DNA of 64,000 nt, taken from Selaginella moellendorffii (Eukaryota > Streptophyta > Lycopodiopsida > Selaginellales > Selaginellaceae). The DNA lies in assembly GCF_000143415.4 (NCBI RefSeq), contig NW_003314316.1, positions 1,002,684 to 1,066,683 of the forward strand, read 5' to 3'. Under the pieces are notes generated by a model that ran no database searches, had not been told where the DNA came from, and saw only the letters and a list, made by a program, of their open reading frames with translations. Position numbers and translations under genes: made by a program. Positions 32,944 through 43,412 of the stretch are shown here, in pieces. Positions within the stretch are counted from its first letter, which is position 1. The number at the start of each line of letters is the position of its first letter.

Positions 32944-35842
32944 ATGGCCTCCGCAAGTGCGATGCATGTTCCCTCCGTGGATCTTAAGAACCGTGCTACA
33001 TGGATTCAGGCAAAGGTGTTTCTAAACAACCCCAAGGGGGAGGTGGTAGCTGAGGGCTTAGCCACAGTTGTCGATCCAAGAGATGCGGTTGCTAATCAAG
33101 AATTGGGCTGGGATGATATTGGAGTTGCGATTTTAGAGGTTGTTGACACAAAAGAAAACAGTCTGACTATTGGAAGCATTGTGCGGTGGAAATTGAGGCA
33201 CTTAGTGTTTGAAAATGTGAAGGATTCACAATCAAACACCACTACAACTGATGACAGAACATCTCTTCATGGGAAAAGAAAGTACACCTTCCTAAAGCGC
33301 AGCCAAAGGGATCTAAGAAACGAACCGAAAAGGTAGAAAATGGCGATGGAGGTTCGAATGGTCTCGACAGTTCCTTGTTGCAAAAGGAGGTGCTGTCAAC
33401 ATGCTGATTGGGATGCTATTGAAGAGGAGAGAGCAAGATACAAGACATTGTCCTGGAAGGCAGCTCGCAATTTTGTGTATGAGGCATTACGGTCATCTGT
33501 TGATGCTTCAGAACATCAGGTGGGGGGCATGGTCTTCCAGAGGGGTTTGGTCTGCATGAAGGCATGGAGAATCATTTATGGAGTCCCTCGAACCACATTC
33601 TACAGAATCAAAACTGAGTTCGAGGAACAAAGGGTTCAACAGGCAGTCCATGGGAACGACGGTACTCACAAAACCAGGGGTCATGTTGTATATGGAGAGG
33701 CAATCTTCAAGAGGTTTGTCGAGACATGTAGCGAGCAGCAACCACATAAAACCCGCCTCTTGGAAGATGGAACTCGAGACACCCAACGAGTTCTCCCTTC
33801 CATGTATACCAAGGGGGCCATATTGGAAGATGTGAATCGGGAACTCCAGAGTAATGGCTACAGGAAGCTGAGCCAATCTAGATTTAGTAGATTGTGGAGC
33901 AACAGGTTCAGGGATGTGAGTATAGGAAAGTACTCCAGCTTTTCAAAGTGTGACGAGTGCACTGCTATGAAAATGGCTTTGTTGAAGAATTCTTGCATCG
34001 CTCAAGAGCGAGAGACGTTGGTTAGAAGGCGGCTCAACCACAACATCGAGCAAAGAAGCTGCAGGACTGCATATTATCATAACAGGATTCTCTCCATGGA
34101 GAGACCTGACTCTTACCTCTACATCATCCACGACAAAATGGACCAGAAAAAGACGTGCTTACCTCAACTCAATCCTACCCCCAAGGCAATCTCTTCATCC
34201 ATGCAGCTGCCTGTGTCTCTGTTTGGCATAATCGCTCATGGGCATGGTGCCCAAAACTATGGGAACTTCTTTGTACCTCTATGGGGTGGCGGGGGTGCAA
34301 ACATGATGATTGCATCTCTAGCAAAACACTTAAGGTCTCTTCAAAGTGCGTAGACTGAGCTGAACGGCCAACCCTTGCATAAGGCCCTTGTCGATCAAAC
34401 CCCATACAGGGTTCAGCTGGAGGAGGAGCAAAGGCTTGCAGTATCGCGTGGGGCCCCATGCCATCCCAGTGAATATGTTGGCCGTCAGATTGTAGGGTTA
34501 TCACGTGAGGCCTCATGCCATTCCGACGAGGCTGGTCGCCCGGTGAATGCACAGCCTCATCCAAACGAAGCAGAATCTCAAGGAAGTTCTTGCGGCCGAT
34601 GTGGCCTTCCACCCCATCTTCTGCTCCAAATAGACAATGCTGGCAGTGAGAACAAAAACATGTACGTCTTCGCGTACTTGGCGATGCTTGTTGCCAAAGG
34701 CATATTTGAAACGGTTACACTTGGCTTTCTCATGGTTGGGCACACTCATGAAGACGTCGATGCCATGTTCAGTCACCTGGCAGAGTCCCTCTGGCGATCC
34801 AATGTCCTCACCCTCCCACAACTCTACGATGAATTCCAAAATTGCATCAAAGGCACTGTTGAAGCTGCACTTGTGACAGAGGTTCCAGACTTTAAGGGGT
34901 TTGTAAGAGGCTACATCAGGGACGGATCCAAAACGCTGATTGGCCACTCCAAGCCTCTTCAGTTTCATTTCAGCATGCGTGACGGTGCTCCAGTGATGAG
35001 GTACAAGATGAGAGAATGGGACACAGTGTGGCTGCTAGTGGACGGCATTGAACTCTTCAAGAGAGATCCCATAACTGGGGAACCTATGATTCCTCAGGGT
35101 TCCCCACGGCCGATGCACCTGGATGGACTCAAAGACCAGGAAAGTATAGTGGCCGGGATTAGACAGCATATTGCCTTCTGGAAGAGGGGGTTGGTGTTTG
35201 GTGGAGAATCCTATTTTCAGAGGTGCAAGCCTTTGCTCGAATACTGGGAGAAGATTATATCTGCTATCCAAAATGGGCCGGTTGTATATGAAGAATTGGA
35301 AGAGTCCTTTTGGCCAGAACCCAGAGCACCAGATAGTAGCGGAACAATGTCCTCTGGAAATGCAGTGACAGATAACAATGTTGAGGATCACTATTGTGGG
35401 CCGAGGAACAAGAAGCCGGATTCAGCATTCAATCCAGTACAGGTCTGCAAAGGACTGGTCGTGCTTGTCAGACCCAGTAATAGAAAACAAATGATATGGG
35501 TGGGGCGCTGCATCACTTATGTAGAGGAGGACGCGGAAACTAACTCCTTCAATGTAACTGTGGAGTGGTTCAAGCCAAGTTCCGGATATACGAAGGATTG
35601 CCTAGAAAAGAGATGGGTGCTGAATCCAAGGGATCCCAACATGAGCATATCGGTGGATAATGTTGTGCATGGTTGGATGCGGAAGCAGAGTGCCACCATC
35701 ACCTTGCCAGACCATGCAAGAGATGCAGCAAGAGCATTCATAACCCGGGTTCAAGGTGAGATTCATTAATATTCCTTTATTAAGTTTCTAATGTATTTTA
35801 TTTCAAGGTGAACAATCCGAATCTGAATCAGAGGAGGCGTGA
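32944..35842 (+). pseudogene. RNase-H-fold transposase (DUF7869-like), copy B
   Basis: Colinear with 11181-14062. A TAG at 33334-33336 replaces the CAG seen in copy A (11571) and splits exon 1 after 130 codons. Downstream it is better preserved than copy A: the second coding part is open from 34354 through LLLQIDNAGSENKN, GHTHEDVDAMFSHL and on to the last intron, with no stop at the sites where copy A is broken. The last intron starts after 35755, and the stop is at 35840-35842. MDQ, QIDN and GHTHEDVD are the likely catalytic-core motifs of an RNase-H-fold nuclease. Confidence 0.75.
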
Positions 35843-36482
35843 TGGCATGTGGCCTTACACCATTCCTAGGTGAGATGATACAAATAACAAGTATAAATTC
35901 TTAGTTGTTCTAGCAAATCTTACTTAAAGTTCAAGGTGAACAAGCCGAATATGAATTCATCAGATTGTTATAACAAATTGCGAGGTGATGGCATGAGGCG
36001 ATACGCCATTTGAGAGTGGTAGCCATTCCTATATGAGGTGAGTGAAATATTTATTAGAAATACCTCATTCAATTGTGCATTTCTAAGTCTTGGTCCACTC
36101 AGTACTGTTTGCATGTTTCTATTTTAATTTTTTCTCTAAAATGTTATTTAGCATGTGGCTTCATGCCATTGCTCTCCACAATCATGCATTGAATTTTTCT
36201 ATCCTTGCATAATACTTCTCCATATATATAGCATGTGCGCACATGTGATATGGTTCATTAGGCCTGATATAGTGTGTGAGGTAAAACAAAGATGATGTGA
36301 CATATGCATTTACCAATCACACATGCATAAATCTAATAATATGGCGTGTGGCCCATATTAATGGCACATAAACCCATATTGTGGGCTTATGTGCTTTATG
36401 TACCATCATTCCCTTGCAGCATGTGTGTTGGTTTCCTTTTATAACACAACGAACTCCATATTTTAGGGTGAAGAGCGTTCTC
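35843..36482 (+). other. Noncoding 3' region with palindromes, copy B
   Basis: Counterpart of 14063-14702. No supported gene. Confidence 0.5.
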
Positions 36483-36740
36483 ATGGCAAGCACAAAATCT
36501 GTAAGTGAGGCAGAAAAGGAGACGGAGAAGGAGATAGGTGAAGATGTAGAATATATAAGTCTTCCAAACTCCCCGTACTATACTCCAGGTGATCATTTTT
36601 CTGAACAAACGGCAACATTAACAACTATTGAGAACGCCCCAGTAACGTCAGAGACAACAATCCAAAGCAAAACAACTGACCCGGAGAAGGATGATAGTAC
36701 CACTGAGAGTACCAAAAAGGAGGTGTCCACTAGCGCTTAG
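36483..36740 (+). CDS. Small acidic Ser/Thr/Glu-rich protein, copy B
   Basis: 85 codons plus stop. It differs from 14703-14960 by a few residues (Asp for Asn and Thr for Ala near the end), with the frame intact. Family not recognised; it may be a terminal exon. Confidence 0.5.
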   Translation: MASTKSVSEAEKETEKEIGEDVEYISLPNSPYYTPGDHFSEQTATLTTIENAPVTSETTIQSKTTDPEKDDSTTESTKKEVSTSA

Positions 36741-37376
36741 GCTTATAATGGCGTGTGCCCTCATGCCATTTACTTGATCACCAAATACCTTTTTCCCTTT
36801 GCACTAATATATTTTAATACCGGTCTGAGAAATAGAATGGCATGTGCCCTCAGGCCTTTTACTAAATCACCTTTGAAAGAAATGCAAGCCTCTATGTCGT
36901 AAAAAAAAGGTACTAGAGAAATTCCTTAATAATATGAATGTTATTTAGTTTCATGAAAATACACTAAGGGTCAAATGAGTTAAATGACTTCTCCAAACTA
37001 GCAATGCCTCTTGCTACACCTTCACAATTAGATTCGTTAGAAAAAGATAACATTGAATAATATCTAAATGTTCTCACCATTAAGTTATATGTCTGGCTAA
37101 TAGGAATGACGTTCATCTTGGAAAGCTCACCACACGCTCAATGAACAAACAAATAGTGTGTGCGCGCATGCCATCGCTCTTCTTTAGCTTCAGATTCGGC
37201 TTGTTCACCTTGACAATGAGATTTATTATACAACCAGATGGACTCAGTCTGGACACAAAGTCACCACGCTAGTCACCATGCCCCAGATATGTCTAGCCCC
37301 TGGACAAAAAACATATAATTTCACGTCATTTTCAAATACTTGAAAATTTGTACCTAGTCCCATTTTACTGAATAAA
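36741..37376. other. Right subterminal noncoding region, copy B
   Basis: Counterpart of 14961-15596, with palindromes at 36748, 36837 and 37153. Confidence 0.6.
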
Positions 37377-37400
37377 TCCCACTTTAACGAAATAGAGCTT
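37377..37400 (-). repeat. Right terminal inverted repeat, copy B
   Basis: Perfect reverse complement of 23909-23932, followed by TTGA (37401-37404), the target duplication. Confidence 0.92.
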
Positions 37401-37404
37401 TTGA

Positions 37405-37744
37405 CGAATATTGGCAAGGGACCAAGGATGGAAAGGGTAATACAAATTGGTACTACTTTATAAAATAGTTTATCATTCGATGAGGACATCGAACTTCGTC
37501 TATGGGTGGTGAAGTTGTGAGACATAAAATTCCTAGGCCCCAAAGTGGAGCCGGAAGGGTGCCACGTGGTAGTGGCCAAAGAGAAAACCAAACGAGCGTA
37601 ACATGTTTGGACTAAAAGCTCCTACTTGAAGGGTCGAGAGCGGGAGTGAAACTCCCGACGAAGTGCTCAAGGAACAAGCACGGAGCAAGCAATAAGTGAG
37701 TCTCGAGAAAAGGGACACAAAAGGACCAACACATGACATGTGGA
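37405..37744 (+). other. Unassigned flank of copy B
   Basis: Only short frames. GPKVEPEGCHVVVAKEKTKR can be read near 37535 but is not enough for a family call. The DNA leads directly into the minisatellite. Confidence 0.35.
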
Positions 37745-38205
37745 AGTGTCCGAGATGGACCCAAGATGGAGTCCGAGATGGAGTCCGAGATGGAGTCCGA
37801 CATGGAGTCCGAGATGGAGTCCGAGATGGAGTCTGAGATGGACCCGAGATGAAGTCCGAGATGGATCCGAGATGGAGTCCGAGATAGACCCGAGATGGAG
37901 TCCGAGATGGAGTTCGAGATGGACCTGAGATGAAGTCCGAGATGGAGTCCGAGATGGACCCGAGATGGAGTCCGAGATGGAGTCTGAGATGGACCCGAAA
38001 TGGAATCCGAGATGGAGTCTGAGAAGGACCCGAGATGGAGTCCGAGACCGGGACCGAGACCGAGACCAAGACTGAGACCGAGATCGAGACCGAGGCCGAG
38101 GCCAAGACCGAGCCTGAGCCCAAGTTCGAGTCCGAGTCCGAGTCTGAGTCCGAGTCCGAGTCCGAGTCCGAACTCGAGTCCGAACTCGAGTCCGAGTTCA
38201 AGTCT
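37745..38205 (+). repeat. GAGATGGAGTCC-type minisatellite
   Basis: About 460 bases of six-base words (GAGATG, GAGTCC, GACCCG, later GAGACC, AAGTCC) arranged mostly as 12-mers. From about 38040 the array changes to GACCGA/GAGACC and then GAGTCC runs. Because it repeats in multiples of three, several frames are open on both strands (SDSDSD, RPRPRP, ESESES). These are array artefacts, not genes. Confidence 0.9.
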
Positions 38206-39239
38206 GAGAAGGTGAAAGCCCAAAGCGTTTGTCTCCCAGACCCTAGGGGGTTTGGTGAGCTCCAAAAGTATAGTGAGGGGGAGGACTGCAGTGGAGCCAG
38301 TTTGGCCAGGAAAGGCTAGTTTGGCCAGGAAAGGCCAGTTTGGCCAGGAAAGGCCAGTTTGGCCCAGGAAGGCTGTACCCAGTGTTGGGTGATGAGCTGC
38401 CCACTGGGAAGTCCAAGACTAGAGTGAATATGGACCGACAAGCGGAGTATCTTGGTGAAGTGTTCAAGAGCCAGCTCTAGTTCCCCCGGGAGATCGACTG
38501 GCCGATGCTCCTAGTCCAAGTGTGGGTGGCACTACCTACTTGGATACCTGGCATGGCTCAATGGAACCTCGCTCTAAGCCCATGGCTAGAGCATCTAAAG
38601 GCAGAAGGCGGGGAGAGTACCCATGAGGCCCGCGTAGGGCCACGGTGTTCCGAAATGTTGTCCCAAAGTCCCAGACTGTGGAAGGAAGAGGAATAACCCT
38701 TTGGTGTGGTAACCAAGGACATAGTCGCACGGTGAGGCAGTCCCAAAGGCCAGTGGACTTAGCGGTCAAGCCTGTGGGCCTTGATCTAGTGGCAATATTG
38801 ACGAACACGGCCATGGACAGAAAGGGACTGGGTGGGGACCGGAAAAGAGATATTAAGGAAGGCTATTCCCCATGTCTGCGGGCATCCTAAGGATGCTAAG
38901 GAGTGGATCTAGGATGATCACTCATGGACGGATGACCCAGTCTTTGAGAGACGGGATTGTAAAGCAGGTGGTGTTGGACCACCAGTATGACCAAGGTAAA
39001 TGGGCATGGCCTTAACGTAACAGGCTGATACGTCGGTGGTACCTTGGGGTGTCGATCATGGGATCGGACCCGTGGAGCACTTGGACCAAGTGCTAAGGTT
39101 GAGTGGCATGTATGCCATTCTCAGGGCTATCAAACCCCAAGTCTTGAATTGGACTCATGGAGGTCGTGAAAAAGACTCCTCCAAGTGGTCAGAGATGTGG
39201 TTAAGTGACTAAAGTAGAATGGAAAAATTAGTCGCTTAC
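38206..39239 (+). repeat. LTR-like repeat, second family
   Basis: Colinear with 17430-18429 and ends in the same TTACA. It contains about four tandem copies of a 20-bp unit, CCAGTTTGGCCAGGAAAGGC (38296-38370), against two in the relative near 17515. Confidence 0.55.
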
Positions 39240-41749
39240 AGCAGCCTGAAAGGGATGTTGACTTTTGAGGCTAAGGCAATTGAGTTGGATAGAGTCTGGA
39301 ATTGGTGTAGAAAAGTGGTTGTTGCACTTTTCTAAAAAGGTGACCCTTATGCCTTTCTTTTAACGTTGTGCTTGGTGGCAAGTTGCACATTGCATTTCGT
39401 TAAGACTCTATGAGAGTAGTGAGCTCTCACTGATCTTGACTTAGTCTTGGTAGCCCTGTGCTTTGGCTGAGGATAGTGATGTTCAACTTAGTTGTTTGAG
39501 GTTGAGATGTTGGTACCTGTACTATAGCTTTGTCTATGAGGAGGTTGTGTACTGACATGAGTCCATCTCATGGTCTTCACTTTAGTTTCGACTGAGTGTT
39601 GATCATGCATAGCTAGCCCCTTCAAAGCATGCTCAGAGCTGTTAGCTAAATACATTGGTGAGTTTATCGCGATTGAGTTGGATTCGAGTGGTCATTTAGT
39701 TCATGTTTGTCTATGAACCTATATCTTATGCCTGGGGTATTACGTTCATGTTAGACATGTATATGACTCGATGACATTAGTTTAGTGTTGGGTCTTGTGA
39801 AGGCAAGTTGAAGAGTGATTATTAGTTGCTTTGTGACTAGTGATTACTTGTAAACTTTGCTAAGGACTGTTGACACTTGCTTCACTCAATGATGATTTAG
39901 CAGTGATAGGCTTGCTTTTTCGGATGGTGTTGTGGAGGATTATGTCATTAGACTTACACGGGTTTTCCATGTTGGCATATCGACTCTACCTTTATCGATA
40001 TCTTTTGGTTGCATTTAGTCCGTAGTGTTGGATTTCATGTAGTCTTGGATATGGAGAATCACTCCTTTATTATTGAAGAATTAGTCTCAAATACTGAGTA
40101 AAATATCTTCAACTTTGGTTAGCTTGGTTGCTAAAGAGTTTTTGAGTGGTGATTCACTCTTGCTTTCTTCTAACTTATTATGGTGTTGATGGCATTGAAG
40201 TGATGCCTTATCGTTGATATTGTTGATGTTGAGATTCAAGTGAAATGAGATGTCTCTCCGTAGGATTGATATTGAATTTTATTAGTGTTTGATGAATATA
40301 GTGTTGATGATTTGGCTATTGCTTTGTGTTATTGACATTTGTGCATTCGCTAGTTAGCAACTGTATTGACGTTCAATGAACTGAATGACAAGTTTAAACT
40401 TAGTTGTGATTTGGACGAGAATGTTTAGTAGGGGTTAAGCTTTGGCTTTTCCTTGAAAAGTGATTTAGTCGTAAATGACGCTAACTCTACTAGAAGAAGA
40501 GTTAATGATTGATATTGGAATGTTTGAATCCTTATTGGTTTTGAGTTGGAATATATCAATCATTGATGATTTTTCTTGTGCTTGTTATAAAGTGAGTTAT
40601 GCCTTGCTATAAATGGATTCATGGAGGATCGTTTGGTGATCACTTGTTGAGCATAGCTTCATTGTGCTTAGCTTTTGGATTGATACAGTTCATTAGTTTT
40701 GATATTATGAAGTTTTGCTTATGGATGTGTTAAGAAAAATATTATGGGTTGTACCATGATTTCTTCTTTAATATTGAAATTAGTTCATGCGAGACTTGTG
40801 ATCATTATTAGGCAAGACTTGGCTATAGGCTTTTTTGAGTTTTTGGTTCCTTGAGTTTTCATGCTCAATGTTCCATTTGTTAGAAGTTGTTGGGAAGGCA
40901 TTTTGGCTCATAACTTCAATGATTGAAGTTAGTAGTTGCATCTAGCAATCATTGGTAATGATTAACTGTCATCTAGGATAATTGAATATCCTTATCAAAA
41001 GTTTTGCTTGATTATTATTGATATGAAATGATTTGCCATTCTTCGGGATGGTGGATTTCTTCTTCAATGATGATTATGCATCTCTTTTTTGATGGGATGA
41101 TTGATGATCTTTCATGATGGTTAATTATGTTATTTGATGGCTTATGGCTTTTTGCATTACCACATGTTCTTTGTGATTTGCTTTGGATTGGTCTCTTAGG
41201 TTTGAGACATCAATAGGATGTTGCCGACACTTGCTTAAGCAATTTGAGTTCCTTTGTATTGTTGACCAAGATCTATTCAGATTGACTTCTGTAATAATTG
41301 GCATAAATGGGTGTTTGTTGGTCTTACCACATTCATTCTGTTCTATTGATTATTGCTTGAGTTAATTCTGATAGGTTGGGATGTTATTTCCTTCAAGTGA
41401 TACATTCGCAAGCATTTTGCTTGTTGGTTAATGATACTTTGTGTTCTTTGAGTTATCTTTAGTGAGTTGTTTAGCATGCTATCTACAATCTTCAATAGTT
41501 AAGTTTTCTCATTGAATTTATTTGATGATGTACTTGCTATTGAATTTTGTTGGATGGTGAATCCTATGTTTTCCAATGATAGTGATCTTGGTGGTTTCTA
41601 TCCTATAATACTAGTTTATCGGATGATAACTTATTTGGAATACTTCTGTGTTCTAATTTAAGCTTTATTCACTGATAATTAAGTCTCTCAGATATCATTA
41701 TTTAATGACTTTGATATTGTCCATCTATTGATCTTTGAACTTGGGCTAG
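39240..41749 (+). other. Decayed AT-rich repeat DNA
   Basis: 39240-39715 matches 16930-17405. The rest is rich in TTGATGAT-like phrases with stops in every frame. It is probably the body of an old retroelement. No gene seen. Confidence 0.45.
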
Positions 41750-42268
41750 TATAGGCAAACTAGCTTCACCACTTCGTGTGCATGGTGAAATCTTTAGTCA
41801 TGGGGTAGCTACTGTCGACTAGTCACATAACCCACCTCTCTGTCGATATTCCTTATTCTATTTTAAAAGGGCGTGACCATGTAAACAACTCTAATTGCCT
41901 GTTTACAGTAGTCTATCTAAACCTTACTGACGGGTCTGGTTTCTTTGCTCATGAGGGTTGGGGCCTCTGGCTTCTCTCTCTATGTCCTTGCAGGCAGGGG
42001 CATATCACACTTTTGTAAGCTGAGTGACACCCAAAGCAGCAAGGGTGGCTAACTCCGTTGGTCATTTCCTTATCGGCGACAGCCAGAAGATGTCTGAGAT
42101 GGTAGCACATCCGCATTAAACAAAGAGGTTACCTCATAACTCATTTAAGTTGGTGCATTTCTCATATAGTGTGAATACCGTGATTTTTTTCTGAAGTTTT
42201 TTCCTTGGCGGTATTCTAGACTGGAGTATGCATCGACAAGGATGTCAATCTTCCCTAGGGGGGGAGAG
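41750..42268 (+). mobile_element. Ty3 element 3' untranslated end and polypurine tract
   Basis: Related to 45790-46279, which also precedes an LTR. It ends in the purine-rich run AGGGGGGGAGAG directly before the LTR at 42269, the expected polypurine tract. Confidence 0.6.
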
Positions 42269-43412
42269 TGTCGCAAATGTGATTTCGAGTATCGAAAGTT
42301 ACCTGTCGGCTAATCCTTACAGATATTCTTTCTTTACTACCACGATAGCAGGAGGTCAATATTGCTAGACCCTTTATTAGTCCCTTTTGTTCAAGTGTTA
42401 GTAAACTGGACTTTGCATCTGTACTTGACCGGATGAGCATAAGGACGAAATTCCTAAATGTCTATTTAGCCAAACATACTTGGCCCAGCTTTTTAGTTCT
42501 CTTTTGCTTTGTCTTGCACTGGCTTGACAAGAACCCTCACATATTGAGATTGGTCCCTAAATATCACTGGATGATAGCTTACTGTGTTTGCCAAACACCC
42601 TCATTATCATGCCCTTTGCGTTAGTCTCATTTCGGTCCCAAATACTATTTATAGAAAGTGTCTAGATTTGCTCATTTGGCATATCTACAGAATGTAGAGA
42701 TTTGCCTGAACACAATAGTGTTCGTCCCGTGTCCAAATTCACAATCTAGTGCTATTCCATATTTAGTAAGTTTCAAGCTTGTCCCAAAGACTAACTCCTG
42801 ATACTAAGGGAGGCTTGGGGTGAAAGCCCAAAGCGTGTGTTCCTCAAGGGGGGGGGGGCTTGTGGGGGGTTCCAAATGTATAGTAGGGATAGTGGGTAGG
42901 TTGAGCATGGCTGACTAACTTGAGGTATAGTTTAGCTCATGTTTGTGTGCCTGTCCTTATTTTGCGTCCAGCTTGGGTTTAAGCCTAAGCTCCACACCAT
43001 GCTAGCTAGTAGAGTACCCATGTCCTTGTGTTAGGCCAGCAGTATGCCGAAATAGCGCTAGACTCCATTTGGCTCCGTTTTGCATACTAGTCCTGGCAAT
43101 GGGGTGTTCGTTGCTCTAGGCTGTTCCAAATTGCTTCGGGCTCCTGTCCCTTCGCTCCTTGGGCTATATGCTCGGGAGTTGCTCCATAGTTTGGTTCCGT
43201 CACTCTTTGGCTCCATGCTTAGGAGTTTGGCACCGTTCCTTTGTTCAATGGCCCAAGGCCCTAAACCTTGGGTTCCACACCACTGTCCTTTGGACACGTG
43301 GCATGTGACATATGGCATATAACACGTGGCACATAGAGGGTTTAGGCTCTACTTCGTGGTTATCCTATGGTAAATCACTATAGGATAAAGGGTTAAAACC
43401 ATGTGCACTACA
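42269..43412 (+). mobile_element. Ty3-type LTR
   Basis: 1144 bp, TGTCGCAAATG...CACTACA, related to 369-1498 along its length. A polypurine tract lies on its left, as for a 3' LTR, yet reverse transcriptase sequence begins immediately to its right. It may be shared by two tandem elements, or a deletion may have removed the primer site and gag of the right-hand one. Confidence 0.75.

Larger units (their letters stand above)
24295..37174. repeat. Dispersed 22-bp palindrome family, copy B (24 sites)
   Basis: Sites start at 24295, 25372, 25447, 26642, 26833, 26974, 28473, 29750, 29810, 29887, 31985, 32057, 32672, 32770, 32840, 34443, 34500, 35842, 35988, 36148, 36341, 36748, 36837 and 37153. All 24 positions of copy A are kept. 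Several differ between copies only by CATG versus CGTG or CACG (for example 29810 against 8086) or by repair of the centre (32770 has GGCC where 11007 has GGGC). Confidence 0.92.
23909..37400. mobile_element. 13.5 kb TIR DNA transposon, copy B
   Basis: 13,492 bp, colinear with copy A throughout, with scattered substitutions and a few indels: 59 bases shorter in the acidic exon, 39 longer near 31470, 17 longer near 34368. The terminal repeats at 23909-23932 and 37377-37400 are identical to those of copy A. Its flanks (laccase fragment left, unrelated DNA right) share nothing with those of copy A. Confidence 0.9.

Noticed and set aside
2512-37174. The palindromes as a CRISPR array
   Set aside because: Spacing is irregular, from tens to thousands of bases, sites lie within eukaryotic genes and introns, and there is no leader or cas gene.
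2126-37400. The two 13.5 kb blocks as one segmental duplication
   Set aside because: The match begins and ends exactly at the inverted termini, flanks are unrelated, and copy B has its own TTGA duplication.
37533-38319. Long Ser/Asp-, Pro/Arg- and Glu-rich frames as genes
   Set aside because: They are translations of the minisatellite in several frames on both strands, without starts, domains or introns to support them.
39103-39116. TGGCATGTATGCCA as another member of the palindrome family
   Set aside because: It lacks the GGCC centre and the 22-base length, and its relatives at 18295 and 20201 are not palindromic in the same way; chance similarity.
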